NCBI RefSeq assembly: GCF_000005505.3
Contig: NC_016131.3
Location: 60,621,355-60,685,354, forward strand
Length of the DNA stretch: 64,000 nt
Source: Brachypodium distachyon
Taxonomy: Eukaryota > Streptophyta > Magnoliopsida > Poales > Poaceae
Reading direction: 5' to 3'
The notes beneath the pieces are model-generated. The model did not search any database, had not been told where the DNA came from, and saw only the letters and a list, made by a program, of their open reading frames with translations. Position 1 is the first letter of the stretch. Every line of letters begins with the position of its first letter. Of the stretch, positions 10,778 to 21,609 are shown piece by piece. Both the position numbers and the translations under genes were made by a program.

Positions 10778-11401
10778 ATGGCGGAAGCCAGGGACACCAC
10801 GGCCGGCAACAGAGTCGACGACCAGCAGAACGGTCGCGGCGTGGCAGCAGCCCCACCGACCGCCGCGAGAGGCAGCGCGACCATATCCATCACGATCGTC
10901 CTCCTCGCGCTTCTCGTGGCCTCGGTCGCGGCGTTCCTCGTGTCGTCGCCGCCAGAAGGCAAACCGCGGATGGAGATGGAGGGAGCTGGCTTTGGTAGCG
11001 GCCGCTCCGGCGCCGAGCCGGTGGAGCAGGCCGTCGGCCATGGCGTCCCCGGGTTCAACAGCCGGCTGGACGCGTTCCGCGCGTGGGCGAAGCTGGCGTG
11101 GATGAAGCTTCAGCGGCGGCGCTCCGATGAGCCTCGGTATGTATGTGTACGTTTTGTGATGTGGTCGTCAGATGATGCGTGCGGTTTGTGTATCTGTGAG
11201 CTGAAAAGAGTGATGTTTGTTTGTGTGCCAAGGTATGACACCGGTGGAGTCGCCGGCTCAGCAGCTGAGGCGTCCAAGAAGAGCATGGAAATGGGCAAAG
11301 AGACCGTGGAGCAGGCGGCGGCCACCGCGGCGGATGCCATGGGGATGGCCAAGGACAAGGTGAAGGGAGCGGCCGCGCCATCCTCCGATGCAGAGCTCTG
11401 A
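10778..11401 (+). CDS. LEA-like protein with one membrane segment
   Basis: Two exons, 10778-11136 and 11233-11401, joined at a GT-AG intron give 175 aa. The first in-frame ATG is at 10778; upstream codons in this frame are non-ATG. The N-terminus is Gln/Ala-rich, followed by one hydrophobic span (TISITIVLLALLVASVAAFLV, residues ~34-54, shown here as TIVLLALLVASVAAF). The C-terminal exon has Ala/Lys/Glu-rich amphipathic repeats (KKSMEMGKETVEQAAATAAD, then AKDKVKGAAA), typical of late-embryogenesis-abundant-like proteins that protect membranes during drying. An ABRE-like box lies upstream. The 96-nt intron keeps the frame open if retained. The family call rests on composition and repeats, so it is moderate. 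Confidence 0.7.
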   Translation: MAEARDTTAGNRVDDQQNGRGVAAAPPTAARGSATISITIVLLALLVASVAAFLVSSPPEGKPRMEMEGAGFGSGRSGAEPVEQAVGHGVPGFNSRLDAFRAWAKLAWMKLQRRRSDEPRYVCVRFVMWSSDDACGLCICELKRVMFVCVPRYDTGGVAGSAAEASKKSMEMGKETVEQAAATAADAMGMAKDKVKGAAAPSSDAEL

Positions 11402-12081
11402 GCAGAGCATGTAGTCGCCGGCAAAGCGTGTAGTCGTAGTGTAAGTTGTTGCGCCGTGTAAAATGTAAATGTGATACATACACTATGTACTCGTGGATAG
11501 TTTTCTGGAGGGCTCGTCAATTTTGTCTGTGTGCCTGCACCATAACGTTTAATCAAAGAATTAACAGAAAGAACTGCCCAGAAATTCTATTCTAAATCCG
11601 TGGTGCAATATACGAGTTACTATAAGCTTGGCTCTGAAACCTGAACCAAACGAACTGCACCCGGACAGATCAATATCCTGAATATATATGAACAGCAGAT
11701 GTCACACGTACTGATCCAACTAAAGCCGGTACCAATCTACGCTGTGTGTTTACTCAGTAGTATTTCTATTCACAAACTAAAGCCGGTACCAATCCCAAAA
11801 CCTGTAAACCAGCACATCTGCAGAGGACTCCAGACCGACGTAAACTGTCATCAGGTTTGTCTACCAAACACACAAACACATCCGGAGGCAAAATTGAAAG
11901 GTCGTGACTCGTGTGCCTGTTGTCGCGCACACTTAACCAGCATGTACAGTACTCACCTGACGAAGAACGAGTCAATTGCATGGTCGTCCGGCGCAATTTT
12001 ACCGTTACCAAACCTACGGATACGCTGGACATTGCAGAGCAGCTCGTGCCGTGCTGCAGAGGAGCAAGGGTAGGGCTCATT

Positions 12082-15000
12082 TCACACCGGACAGATGCTC
12101 GCGAACACGGGCAGCCTTCGCAGGGGGGCGCGGTGGAGGCCATAGAGATACTGGCTGATGAAGGCGTCCTCCTCCTCGGTAGGTGGCCACGTGAACGTCG
12201 CCCCCCGAAACGCCGGCGCCTTAAACTCGGGCCGCTTTGGTGGCCATGAGGAACCGGCCGGCGTCCTCGCACGGGTGGTGGTGGTGGTGGTGGCTCTCGG
12301 CGGCGTGAAGTAAAGTGCTGCTGGTGGCCTGATGGCGGCGGGAGTGGGGAGGCCGGCTGCTGACAGCGATTGAGGGTGGAGAGGGTGGTAGGTTCTGCGG
12401 CCCGCTTGCATGTTGACGCCAGCACCCTGCACCGGTCGCGCGTTCTGAAGTTCCACCTGAATGACAGGAAGCGGGACAGACATATGTCAAGATCACAGTG
12501 TAGAACTTCAGAAGTGCCAGAAATTAAGTAAACCATTTTGTTATTTGTATATACAAGAAGTACATGCCGGGGATAGAGTTCGAGTTCCTTCCCAGCAACT
12601 CATTACCAGAACAATATGTCCGACAAAACGAAAAGAAGGTGATAACAAACAGTAATGACTTGAATACAAATGTCTGAAGTCCCAACTACATCTAAACAGG
12701 TACTAGCCGGTTTTTTAAGCTTTGGAGAAGAAACAATAGGATAACAGTTGCCTAAAGTCATGTCTTCAGAAAGAATATTGCTCTAGAGTCATGCATACGC
12801 CGGAGTTTCAGCATTGCTCTGTTCAATTGGTGTTATTTTTTACGTCGTATTAATAGTACATCCAGTCTGTATAAAGTTCATATGCATTAAACAAAAACAG
12901 AAGCTACAAATGGCTACACGTCTGGAGTAAAATCCATAAAAAGTATAAATGAATCCTCATGTTTACGTATTTTACATTAAAAAAAACAGAACAGTTTTTA
13001 ATTCAAGACATGTAGTCTAAGTCTAAGTGTCTAAAAATACAATGGCACAATGGGCGAGTATACAAAGAAAAGATACTAGTGTGCATGTGCATCGCTGCTA
13101 AGAAACATCATCTCAGTAGTTCAGACCTGCTCTTCTTCTTTTTTCACTAGTTGATTTGGGTGTTTCTTAATTGGACAGCCCCTACTGGCAACCCAACAAT
13201 TGCTTGGAGTGACCAATCTCGAAACTAAATACCACCGGTATCAAACTTGAAACCTTGAAAAAAGATAAATCCTAGTGTGGTCAGGTTAATAGAAAACACT
13301 GTTATACTTCTGTAGCGACACTTTTACAGTTTCAGAATGTTCATCGCCTAAGATGACCAATTTTGAGATGCCAAGATAAGAATTAGAAAATAAACATTGG
13401 AACAGAGCATTCCTGCATGGTTAAAAAAAAGGTCCTTACTGCTCTATTGTAACACCTAAGTTCCCTGATTTTGTCATTTTCAGAAATAGTATCTGGCAAC
13501 AATTCCCTAATAATTTACTTTTCAGAATTTTCATCTGGCTTATATAAGTTTGTTTCATTCGAAGTTGGGTAACATGTAAGCCAAGAAAAGAAAGAAGACT
13601 CTGAACAAAAACGCAATTGTTGCTTGCTTAAAGAATAAAAGAACCTTCCAAAAGAAAGCAAGATGAAACTATGTGCTCCTGTCATTTGGAATTACACAGA
13701 AAATATAGCACAAAAGATCTCCTGACAAGTTCAGAATTGCAAAGATACCATGTAAGTTCAGGGTTAAACAGTAAGGATCTATTTTGAAATCATGCAGGAG
13801 ACCATTAAAAATTAAATTTGATCTAAAATTGTGTACGAGCAATATTTACCTCAGAATGTCTTCGATTCATGGGTGGCACTGCACAAGATTCCTCCTTCCC
13901 ATATGAACACTGCAGAGTCAAGAACAAAGGAGAAACAACACATCAGTTTATGCATACCCCCTGAGCAGCCCCCTCAACAAATCTATTTTCATCAATCAGT
14001 TACTTTACAAGCATGATTTTGTTTTCTCAAACTTTACAAGCATGATTTGATATTACTAATTCCAGACCCAAAACTTGACAAGAGTGGAAAACTTCTCTTT
14101 AAGCAATCCACGAGTTCGAAGGCGCTTGCCGCTTTACACTAAGCAGCAGGTCTGTACATTTCTGCCATGCCGCTGCCCGCTGTATGTTTTTTTGCTTCTT
14201 CTTTTTTCCTTTCTAGCATTTGGTTGCTCTCTGGCTTCATCCTTTGGTTTTTTCCCGTCAAGTTGTATGTTTCGCCAGTTCAGCGTCATCTTGATATTTT
14301 GTTCTAATATGAAATGATTCACACAACGTGTTGGAGGGAAAACATCTGTCTACAAGTTTCCTCCTATTTTCCTTTAACAAAAGAGCTCTCCCCTCCTTTT
14401 GCGCTTCCTGATGGATATGAGCTTTTCTGCGCACTGTTGGTAAGACATATAGAACTATACTCTGAAGTCTGAACTATAGGACAACTAGTCAACAACATCC
14501 AAATAGTCACTACCAGGCTTCCTTGTACTCCTAACAAACATCGCGAGCAACTACAAAGCATGCTTTCCAGTTAGCAAAGTGTGCAAGCTTATTTTACTGT
14601 ATTTTTCTGTCTTGATGAAGTCATAAGGAGCCGTAGTCTACAGAAACAATCACTCCCAAGTCTCCCTTCGGTTTCAAGTGACTTTCAGTTTGAATTGCCT
14701 CCCCGATTTCTTACAGCTAAGAAAAGTATGGATTTACTATGTAGGAGTAGTTAACAATAGGCATGAACTAATTATGCATGACTTTACTTCAATCTAAGGG
14801 AAACAACATCACGAACTCTCAACGAGCCGATCACAAGTAGGCCCCGCACACCAGCAAACAGATAGACGAAGGGTGTGAATTGATGATTACCTGGCGATTG
14901 GAGGCGTAGCGACCGCTGCAGCCGGGGTAGCCGGCGTGGACGAAGCCGAGGTCAGAGAACGAGGAGGAGCGCCTGGGGCCGGAGCTGGAGCTGTTGGCGA

Positions 15001-15415
15001 CAAGCACGCCATCCATCACGAGCACATCATCGTCGGTCGTCCGCGACCCCAACGCAGAGCCGTGGAAGAGGAGCCGCCCCATATTCGACATCTGAGAGAA
15101 CTCGGGGTAGAGACGGTGGCGGTTGTAGCGGGGCTGCGATGCATCAGGCCCCAAGTCCAACCCTCCAGACGAAGATGACGACAACCCCCAGCTCCCGCCA
15201 TCGTCATCACCAGCAGCATCGTTGAATGCCGGCATGAGGCGGATGCCGGTCGACGGGGCGGACATGCGGCGGTGCCGCCTCGCTGAAGTGTCAACCGACT
15301 GGCCTCCACTCCCGCCGCCGCCGCCGCCGCCGCCGTCGCCGCTTCCGGGGGATGCGCCGAGGACCACGGGCGGAGGACCCGGTAGGGGAAGGTAGGGCGG
15401 CCACCCTACCTTCAT
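12082..15415 (-). CDS. Unknown Ser/Pro-rich protein, three exons
   Basis: Exons on the minus strand are 14891-15415, 13850-13909 and 12082-12456. All junctions are GT-AG and phase 0, giving 319 aa. The first exon starts MKVGWPPYLPLPGPPP and has a Gly run, an Arg-rich patch and Ser-rich stretches (ANSSSSGPRRSSSFSDLGFV) that look like phosphorylation-prone, disordered sequence. The 20-residue middle exon is CSYGKEESCAVPPMNRRHSE. The last exon is Pro/Thr/Ala-rich with a conserved-looking end (FTWPPTEEEDAFISQYLYGL). I do not recognise the family and assign no function. The perfect phase agreement of three separate blocks supports a real gene. The 5' UTR region near 15540 has a GGC/GCC repeat. Confidence 0.7.
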
Positions 15416-15539
15416 TTTTTACTCAGTTACGAATTAGGGGATATTGAGGAGATAAAACGAGGGAGATACAGCGCAGAATCAATTCGTGGGGTGGTGGGAG
15501 GAGAAACGGTGTGGAGCGATAGAATCGAATGGGAGATCA

Positions 15540-15580
15540 ACCGGCGGCGGCAGCGGCGGCGGCGGCGCTTCCGCTACTGG
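15540..15580. repeat. GCG trinucleotide run in 5' UTR
   Basis: A short CGG/GCG microsatellite lies in the leader of the minus-strand three-exon gene, about 130 bp upstream of its ATG. It creates Ala-rich reading frames on the + strand that are probably not coding. Confidence 0.6.
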
Positions 15581-15961
15581 AATCCAGTCCTGCGCGAGGA
15601 GGAAGACGAGCGAGGGGGGCTGCTGGGCCAGGAGGAGCAGGAGGGGTGAAGAAGGAAAGAAATTCCGTGCTAGCCGCCCCCCTAGTCACCCCTGAGCCGT
15701 CCGATCGTACCATACGGTGCCGCTCCATCCATCCCGCCTCCCTTCGTGGTTTCGACGTCTCGTGCAGGCTCAACGCTGCAGAGGCGGGTCCAGGATTGTG
15801 AGAGTTGGTATTTAAAATTTCGAAGTAGAAAATGAGAATTATTCTTTTTATATTCGTAGTTAAAATCTTGGGCACGGGACACTCCCCAAAACATTAAAAT
15901 AAAAATATAGTTTATTAATCTTTTGTACTTATATGTTGGTCGTAGGAATTTTTACAAAATA

Positions 15962-15990
15962 CTAGTAGCGTGGTTGCGCCCCTGGCGCAC
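15962..15990 (-). mobile_element. Helitron 3' terminus
   Basis: On the minus strand the sequence ends with a hairpin (TGCGCC / GGCGCA, + coordinates 15975-15989), about ten bases, then CTAG and a host T. This is the signature of a Helitron 3' end. The element would extend rightward from here. I could not place its TC 5' end. Confidence 0.55.
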
Positions 15991-16337
15991 GGTTCAACCG
16001 GAGATTTTATGTGAAAAACATATGTCCCTCACTAATAATCTGTATTGTATAATACTAAACATGCCATGTTTGATAGGAACGACAATGTTTTTGATCATAT
16101 CACTCGTCAATAGACAAACAAAATTGCAACAGAGGATCATCTAATCGTCTCGACACATGCATGACAAAGCAAAGCTTGACATACATATTGCATTACACAA
16201 AAGCAAACTCAAAGCTTCACATAGTGGTTATAAATAAGGGTACAATGAAGGATCATCTGATCCTACAGATACGGGCATAGCAGAGCAATGTTTGACATAG
16301 AGCACTCATGATGCAAAAGCAAATTCATGGCTAAATA

Positions 16338-16454
16338 TAGTTCCTCCGTTTCATAATTCTTGTCTCAAATTTGATCAAAAATGGATGTATCTTTTCCTAA
16401 AATGTGTCTAGATACATGTAATATTTTGACAAAAATTATGGAACAGAGGGAATA
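16338..16454. mobile_element. Stowaway-type MITE
   Basis: Ends TTCCTCCGTTTCATAATTCT and its inverse near ATTATGGAACAGAGGGAA, with the shared TGTCTAGATACATGTAATAT core and TA borders. Confidence 0.8.
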
Positions 16455-17880
16455 CATCACAGCAGAAGCAAGCTCGTGCATAAATATCTATTATCGAGGA
16501 TGCATCAAGGGCGGGAGAAACATTTGCTAATCAAGCCTTGTTTGTTAAGCCGTGGATCAAAACACATGACATTCATCGCCACTGAATTCCGAGTAACTGT
16601 CATAGGGATAAACACCACTATCCTGGAGAGCTTCAGTGGACTGAAACGCATGCTGCTTTAGGTTAGAGCCTTAGAGGCCATGTCCTATATCTAAAGAAGC
16701 GTCGTGTTGCTGGCACAACCCTGGCACACAGGCCAACTTGTTACCTTCACATGTCGCAACCTTGGGGCACAGGCCATATCAGTACCTTCATATGGACTCG
16801 TGAACAGACACTTACCGACGGAAAATCTTTTCTAGTTAGAATTTAACCGAATTGCTAGATGAGACTTTCCTTACTCATAAGTGAGTCCTCCTATTGATGC
16901 CAAGGTAGTGAACCACAAGATGGAACACATCGCACCCACACATGGCTGTGTGATAGTATAGGGATTTACCTACACATATCATCAAGCACCCAAATGAAAT
17001 GAGACTGTGACAATCAGATAAAGAATTGAACTAAAACATTTTCGACCTTGTCAGTTTTCATTAAGTCCTTAACCATCTTTTCTTGGATCCTCTTTTATCC
17101 CGGCCATTTTAATTTTCCAGCATAAATGATCATTAGTTACTGCTACTTTCATTCCATTATACAACTATAGATTTTTTTCAATTTGTTCCCTTATATAGCC
17201 GAAACTACTATGCGTACGATACTTTGCCATCCGACAATGGTATGACAGTTGATCCCACCCATACCTACACTCTGCTCCACTGCATGGACGGTTTCATCCG
17301 GTGCATCATACAAAAGTTCGGACTAAAGAGGTCGTACGTATAGCAGCTTTGATATATAGCTCGTTGTCTTCTTGGTTATTGGGTGAATAACCACTTATAC
17401 TCATTTACTACTAAACCAATGGGAATGACCAAGCGCTAGAAAACGAGAGTTTGACTTGGTGAAGTGCACAAATCTATATGGATTACATTGAGGAACAGAG
17501 GGAGTAACTATCTATTCCTTCTTCCTTAACTTCTCAAGGGCAATAAATCATTGATGGCATGACTCTCAAATAACTTGGTCTGACACGACGGTAATTTCGA
17601 GTGGTGGTGAAAAATTAACATTCCCAACTTGGGTAAAAAAAAGGTGACGATGAAATACAAGCGAAGGGGACATGATGACATGTGTTACTCTACACAAAAA
17701 AAGAGTTTAGGAGCAAAACTTATGCTACCACAATAGTCGAATGACCAAAAAGATATACCTATCTCTTATTAAAATGTTAATGCAGTTTGAATCCTTTCAC
17801 ATTTTTATCGAGTTTCGTCATCACTAATAATTATCTTGAACCACGGTTGTTCTTCGCAATTTCACTTTTTCCTTTTTTTT
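16455..17880. other. Intergenic, no feature seen
   Basis: AT-rich DNA upstream of the p23 gene. Only short ORFs without recognisable similarity were seen. A near-repeat of TGGCACAACC...GGCACAGGCCA occurs at 16711-16770. Confidence 0.5.
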
Positions 17881-18053
17881 TAGAACACAGTACAACATTG
17901 TTGACGGGTACGTCACCTGCCTGAAAGAACAGCGCCGGTTAAATTCTGAAATAATTCAAGAAAATGTGACATTCATGTCAAGTCTAGGACTTGAACCTGT
18001 GTGGGCAGGTTCCATCACAAAAAATCAGACCACCTGAGTTAGACTCAGTTCAC
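17881..18053 (-). mobile_element. tRNA-derived SINE
   Basis: On the minus strand it starts near GAACTGAGTCTAACTCAGGT, holds an A box-like TAACTCAGGTGGTCTG and a B box-like GGTTCAAGTCC, continues into a body with CCGGCGCTGTTCTTTCAG, and ends in an A/T run at 17870-17885. This matches a common grass SINE type with a Pol III internal promoter. Confidence 0.75.
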
Positions 18054-18584
18054 AATTTAAAAAAAATTATAAGCGTCAACCAATGCCTTGTTCTGTGAAA
18101 CAGATTTTGTTTCAATTAGTAATAGAGTGTAAACATTGATAGTCAGAGATGATAATCGAACGCTAAAAGAAAGAATGGGACACCAATAACTAAATTGAAT
18201 AATTTAATCATCCCAATACTTGGTAGATGTTAATGCGAAGAAAGGAAAAAGAAAAAGAAAACATTGATAACGAAGAAGCCAACCAGGAGTACGACGACCA
18301 AGTGACCTGGGAACCTTTCTCAGAAAAAAAAATGACCTGGGAACTGGAAGGACATGGAATCATCTAGAGCCTTTTGGAAGCAGCCAAGCCACCCTATTTA
18401 CAGTTTTGCCCCCCTTCGCCTTCTCTCCAAACCCACCCAATCCGCCGCTTCTCCTCCTTTTATACCGTCCTCGGTTCCTCCTCCAATCCTCAGGTACTCT
18501 CCACGAAGTCTACTCTAAACCCTAACACCTAGATCCACGCAGGAGGAGAGGCAAGTCTCGAATCGGGAATTCAGAGGAGCAATC

Positions 18585-20679
18585 ATGAGGTGACCCCCCG
18601 CTACTGCTTGCGATCAGTCTTTGATAGCTCTCTGATCCTTGATTCATGTGCCGTTGTTTACTTAATTTCGTGGTGGTGATGCTGCGACGCGGGGCCTGTG
18701 AGGATGTGTGGTTGTTTACGAGGGTGCTATTTTAGTTTTCTCATAGGATCCTGCAACTTCTTGATTTTCTTAGTTGGGTCATGGCATGGTTTCGGGAATC
18801 TAGAGTATGGACATTTTGTAGAATATTGGGGCCTGGTAGCGTATGAATTTTCATTTATTATGTATAAGAAAACGGATTCAAACCGATTTATGTGAACCTT
18901 GAAGTCTTTTCTCTTTTGTATTAGTTGGTTGCTTCTGAAGTTCAGTTATACGGAATACATGAATAGCAGTTTCAGAGAATTGTGATATTGCTCAGCGGAT
19001 TACTTGCAAACTGCTGTGAATTAAACTACTCCCTCCGACCCATATTACTTGTTGCAGATTTAGTACAAAGTTGCACTAAATCAGCAACAAGTAATATGGG
19101 TCAGAGGGAGTATTTTATGTTATAATAATAATTGTAAACTGAGGATTTGTTGTGACTTGAGCAAAATTGTAAGCAAATTTGGGAATTGTTGCACTTGCAG
19201 TCGACATCCGAGCACTAAGTGGGCACAGAGGTCTGACAAGGTGTACTTGACGATTGAGCTGCCCGACGCCAAAGATGTGAAACTCAACTTGAAGCCCGAT
19301 GGCCATTTTGATTTCTCAGCAAAGGCCCCTGCTGATGAAACACAATATGTATTTGACTTTGAGCTCTTTGATGCTGTCAATGTTGAGGTTGGTGTGATAG
19401 ATATGAATTACTATCTCCTTTGTGCACTTTTTCTTGCATCTAATGGTATTGGTGTTGGTTTATTTTTGCAGGAGAGCAAGGCGGCTGTTGCCCAGAGATC
19501 TATTTGCTACCTTATCAAGAAAGCTGAAAGCAAGTGGTGGCCTAGGTTGCTGAAGAACGAAGGCAAGCCACCTGTGTTCTTGAAGGTTGACTGGGATAAA
19601 TGGCAAGATGAGGATGATGAAGATGCTGGATGTAAGTCCACTGGTTGAGTCATTTGTTGCTTTGGGAACCTACTATCTAATTCAGTGTGAATTGACATCC
19701 ATTATTTGTGTTGCAGTTGGTGACTTTGGTGATATGGACTTTTCGGTATGGGATTGATGCAAAGCTTTCTTGTTCAGTGAAGTAAAATGGTACGAAGGCT
19801 TCTCATGTTTTTGTGTTTGCAGAAGCTGGACATGGGGGGCGATGATGATGATGATGATATTGATGAGGATGAAGATGACATTGCTATCAAAGGTATGATA
19901 TGCTCTTCATCATCTCCATGATTCATTTGGGGATGGTGCCTGTTCCAGGCTTCATAATTTGGGCCTGCTATTTTTTAGTGCTGTACTGGTGTTATTCAGA
20001 ATGGGCATACTTGATACGCCTTTTGGTAGGGTTGTTTACTGAAATTCTCTCTTAATTAACATTAACAGTTAACCCTTTAGCTGAACAGGGAGAGTTGCAT
20101 ATAGATCCAAGGCAGATCTTTTTGCACCCTGATTCTCCCATACACTGTCATAATCTGCTTTCCATGTACACATGGGCGTGTCAGTCTGTTGTGGTGATTT
20201 CTGACCAAAGTGTTGTATAATCATGTCACAATTTAAGTGGTTGAATTATGTTCTAGTGATGCTCAACGTCTTAGTCACCGATCTTTGTTGTTATGTGACT
20301 TGTCTTCAAGACCATTTCAAACCATCAATCAGACTGGCTGACCATCAGTTTCAGGGAGAAAAACTGGCTGATCATCTTCTGGGATACAATTGACCTGGTG
20401 GTCTCGTGAGTAGTCCTAGCGTGTGAATTTTGATCACCACTCTTGAATATTCAACAAACTCTGATAGCAAACATGCAAACATAAAATGGCTGTATTGTGG
20501 GCAATGTGCGAAAGTATAACTCTGATAGCAAACATGCAAACATGAAATGGGTGTATTTGTGGGTAATGTGCGAAAGTAATATAAATGTTGCTGAAATTGC
20601 AGATAATGAAGACGTAGTGGCAGAAGGGAGCAAGGGAGACGAAGCTCCAGCAGCAACGGCAGATGAAGCGAAGCCATGA
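18585..20679 (+). CDS. P23: p23 co-chaperone (HSP90 cofactor)
   Basis: Six coding exons, 18585-18589, 19201-19387, 19472-19631, 19717-19745, 19823-19892 and 20603-20679, join in frame at GT-AG introns to give 175 aa. The first exon contributes only ATG plus two bases. The N-terminal CS domain begins MSRHPSTKWAQRSDKVYLTI and includes the WPRLLKNEGKPPVFLKVDWD region typical of p23/Wos2 proteins. The C-terminus is acidic (DDDDDIDEDEDD) and ends with an Ala/Glu/Lys tail. p23 binds the ATP-bound HSP90 dimer in the cytosol and slows its ATPase. The 5' UTR and the ATG-AG exon are separated from the rest by a 611-bp intron carrying a MITE. It is tail to tail with the capping-protein gene. Confidence 0.95.
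19027..19112. mobile_element. Stowaway-type MITE in p23 intron 1
   Basis: Nearly perfect palindrome: the left arm CTCCCTCCGACCCATATTAC is mirrored by GTAATATGGGTCAGAGGGAG, with TA on each side. The 86-bp element sits about 90 bp upstream of exon 2. Confidence 0.9.
20457..20578. repeat. 61-bp tandem duplication in p23 intron 5
   Basis: AACTCTGATAGCAAACATGC and the bases after it occur at 20457 and again at 20518 with a few differences. It lies just upstream of the last exon. Confidence 0.85.
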
Positions 20680-21609
20680 AAAACTGGAGTCTTTCTCTGT
20701 CCATCACATCTCTGTAATGATCATCAGATCTATTGCTAGATGCTACCTAGACATTTGCTGTGTACCTGGAGTAAGAAAGTAGATTTGGTGTTGCTAGTTT
20801 TTTGGCTGAAACTTGAATATTGAAAGTTACTGTTGATGTTGGACGTGCTGTTTTGGATTCTGGATACTGATCTCTAAAATATTTAAAGAGTGTTGAACTA
20901 TTATTTGTAGTCTCGGATCAAGATTTCAAGGTGACGGACGGCCGTCATCTACTGAATTCTTTATGGGAACTGGAGGATTACCTGTGTGTTGCCACTGGCA
21001 AATATCTATACAATAAACCTTCAAAGAGAAGATGCTATCATTTTGTTTCCTTATTCAAATATAATCTTATTCGCTCCGTTTCATATTCTTGTCGTGATAC
21101 ATTTTCCTTTTTCGACAAATTAAAGACAAGAATTATGTAACGGATATCCATCCATTTTTTGACAAATTAAAACGGAGGGAGTACACAGATGGTTCATGAC
21201 ATAATCGACTGATGAGTTGCTTGGGATGGTAATAGAAAATATGTTCATTTTATAAAAGTAGAGATTACTGGCTGTTGTGATCCTGTTGTCGTGGTGTGGT
21301 GAGCGTGCATGCGTCTGTCTTAGGAAACATGCGCGGTTTACGAAATGTAGAGTGAAGATGCTTGAGCCGAGTTTAATTGGGTATATTCTTAGCACAGAAC
21401 AAGGGTAGCGAATGCTACTACAGGTAGCAGTGGCATTTCTAAAGCCTGCCAACAACTGCCATGGAACATCTCCGGCTCCTCCATATTAGCCTCACCATGC
21501 TGACTGATATACAGATTACAGTGTCGAGAAAAATGAAACGGGCTAAGCATTGGCGTTCGGCGATAATACGATGATATATGTTCCTCTATTAAATTCGCAT
21601 TTCTATGTA
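20680..21609. other. Convergent intergenic with a rearranged MITE
   Basis: Between the two 3' ends lies a Stowaway-like piece (21068-21183): CGCTCCGTTTCATATTCTTG, then an inverse half, then a second inverse half ending CGGAGGGAGTA. This suggests one MITE nested in or duplicated within another. No gene was seen. Confidence 0.6.

Noticed and set aside
15529..15801. 90-codon + strand ORF with poly-Ala start
   Set aside because: It lies in the leader of the minus-strand three-exon gene and comes from the GCG repeat.
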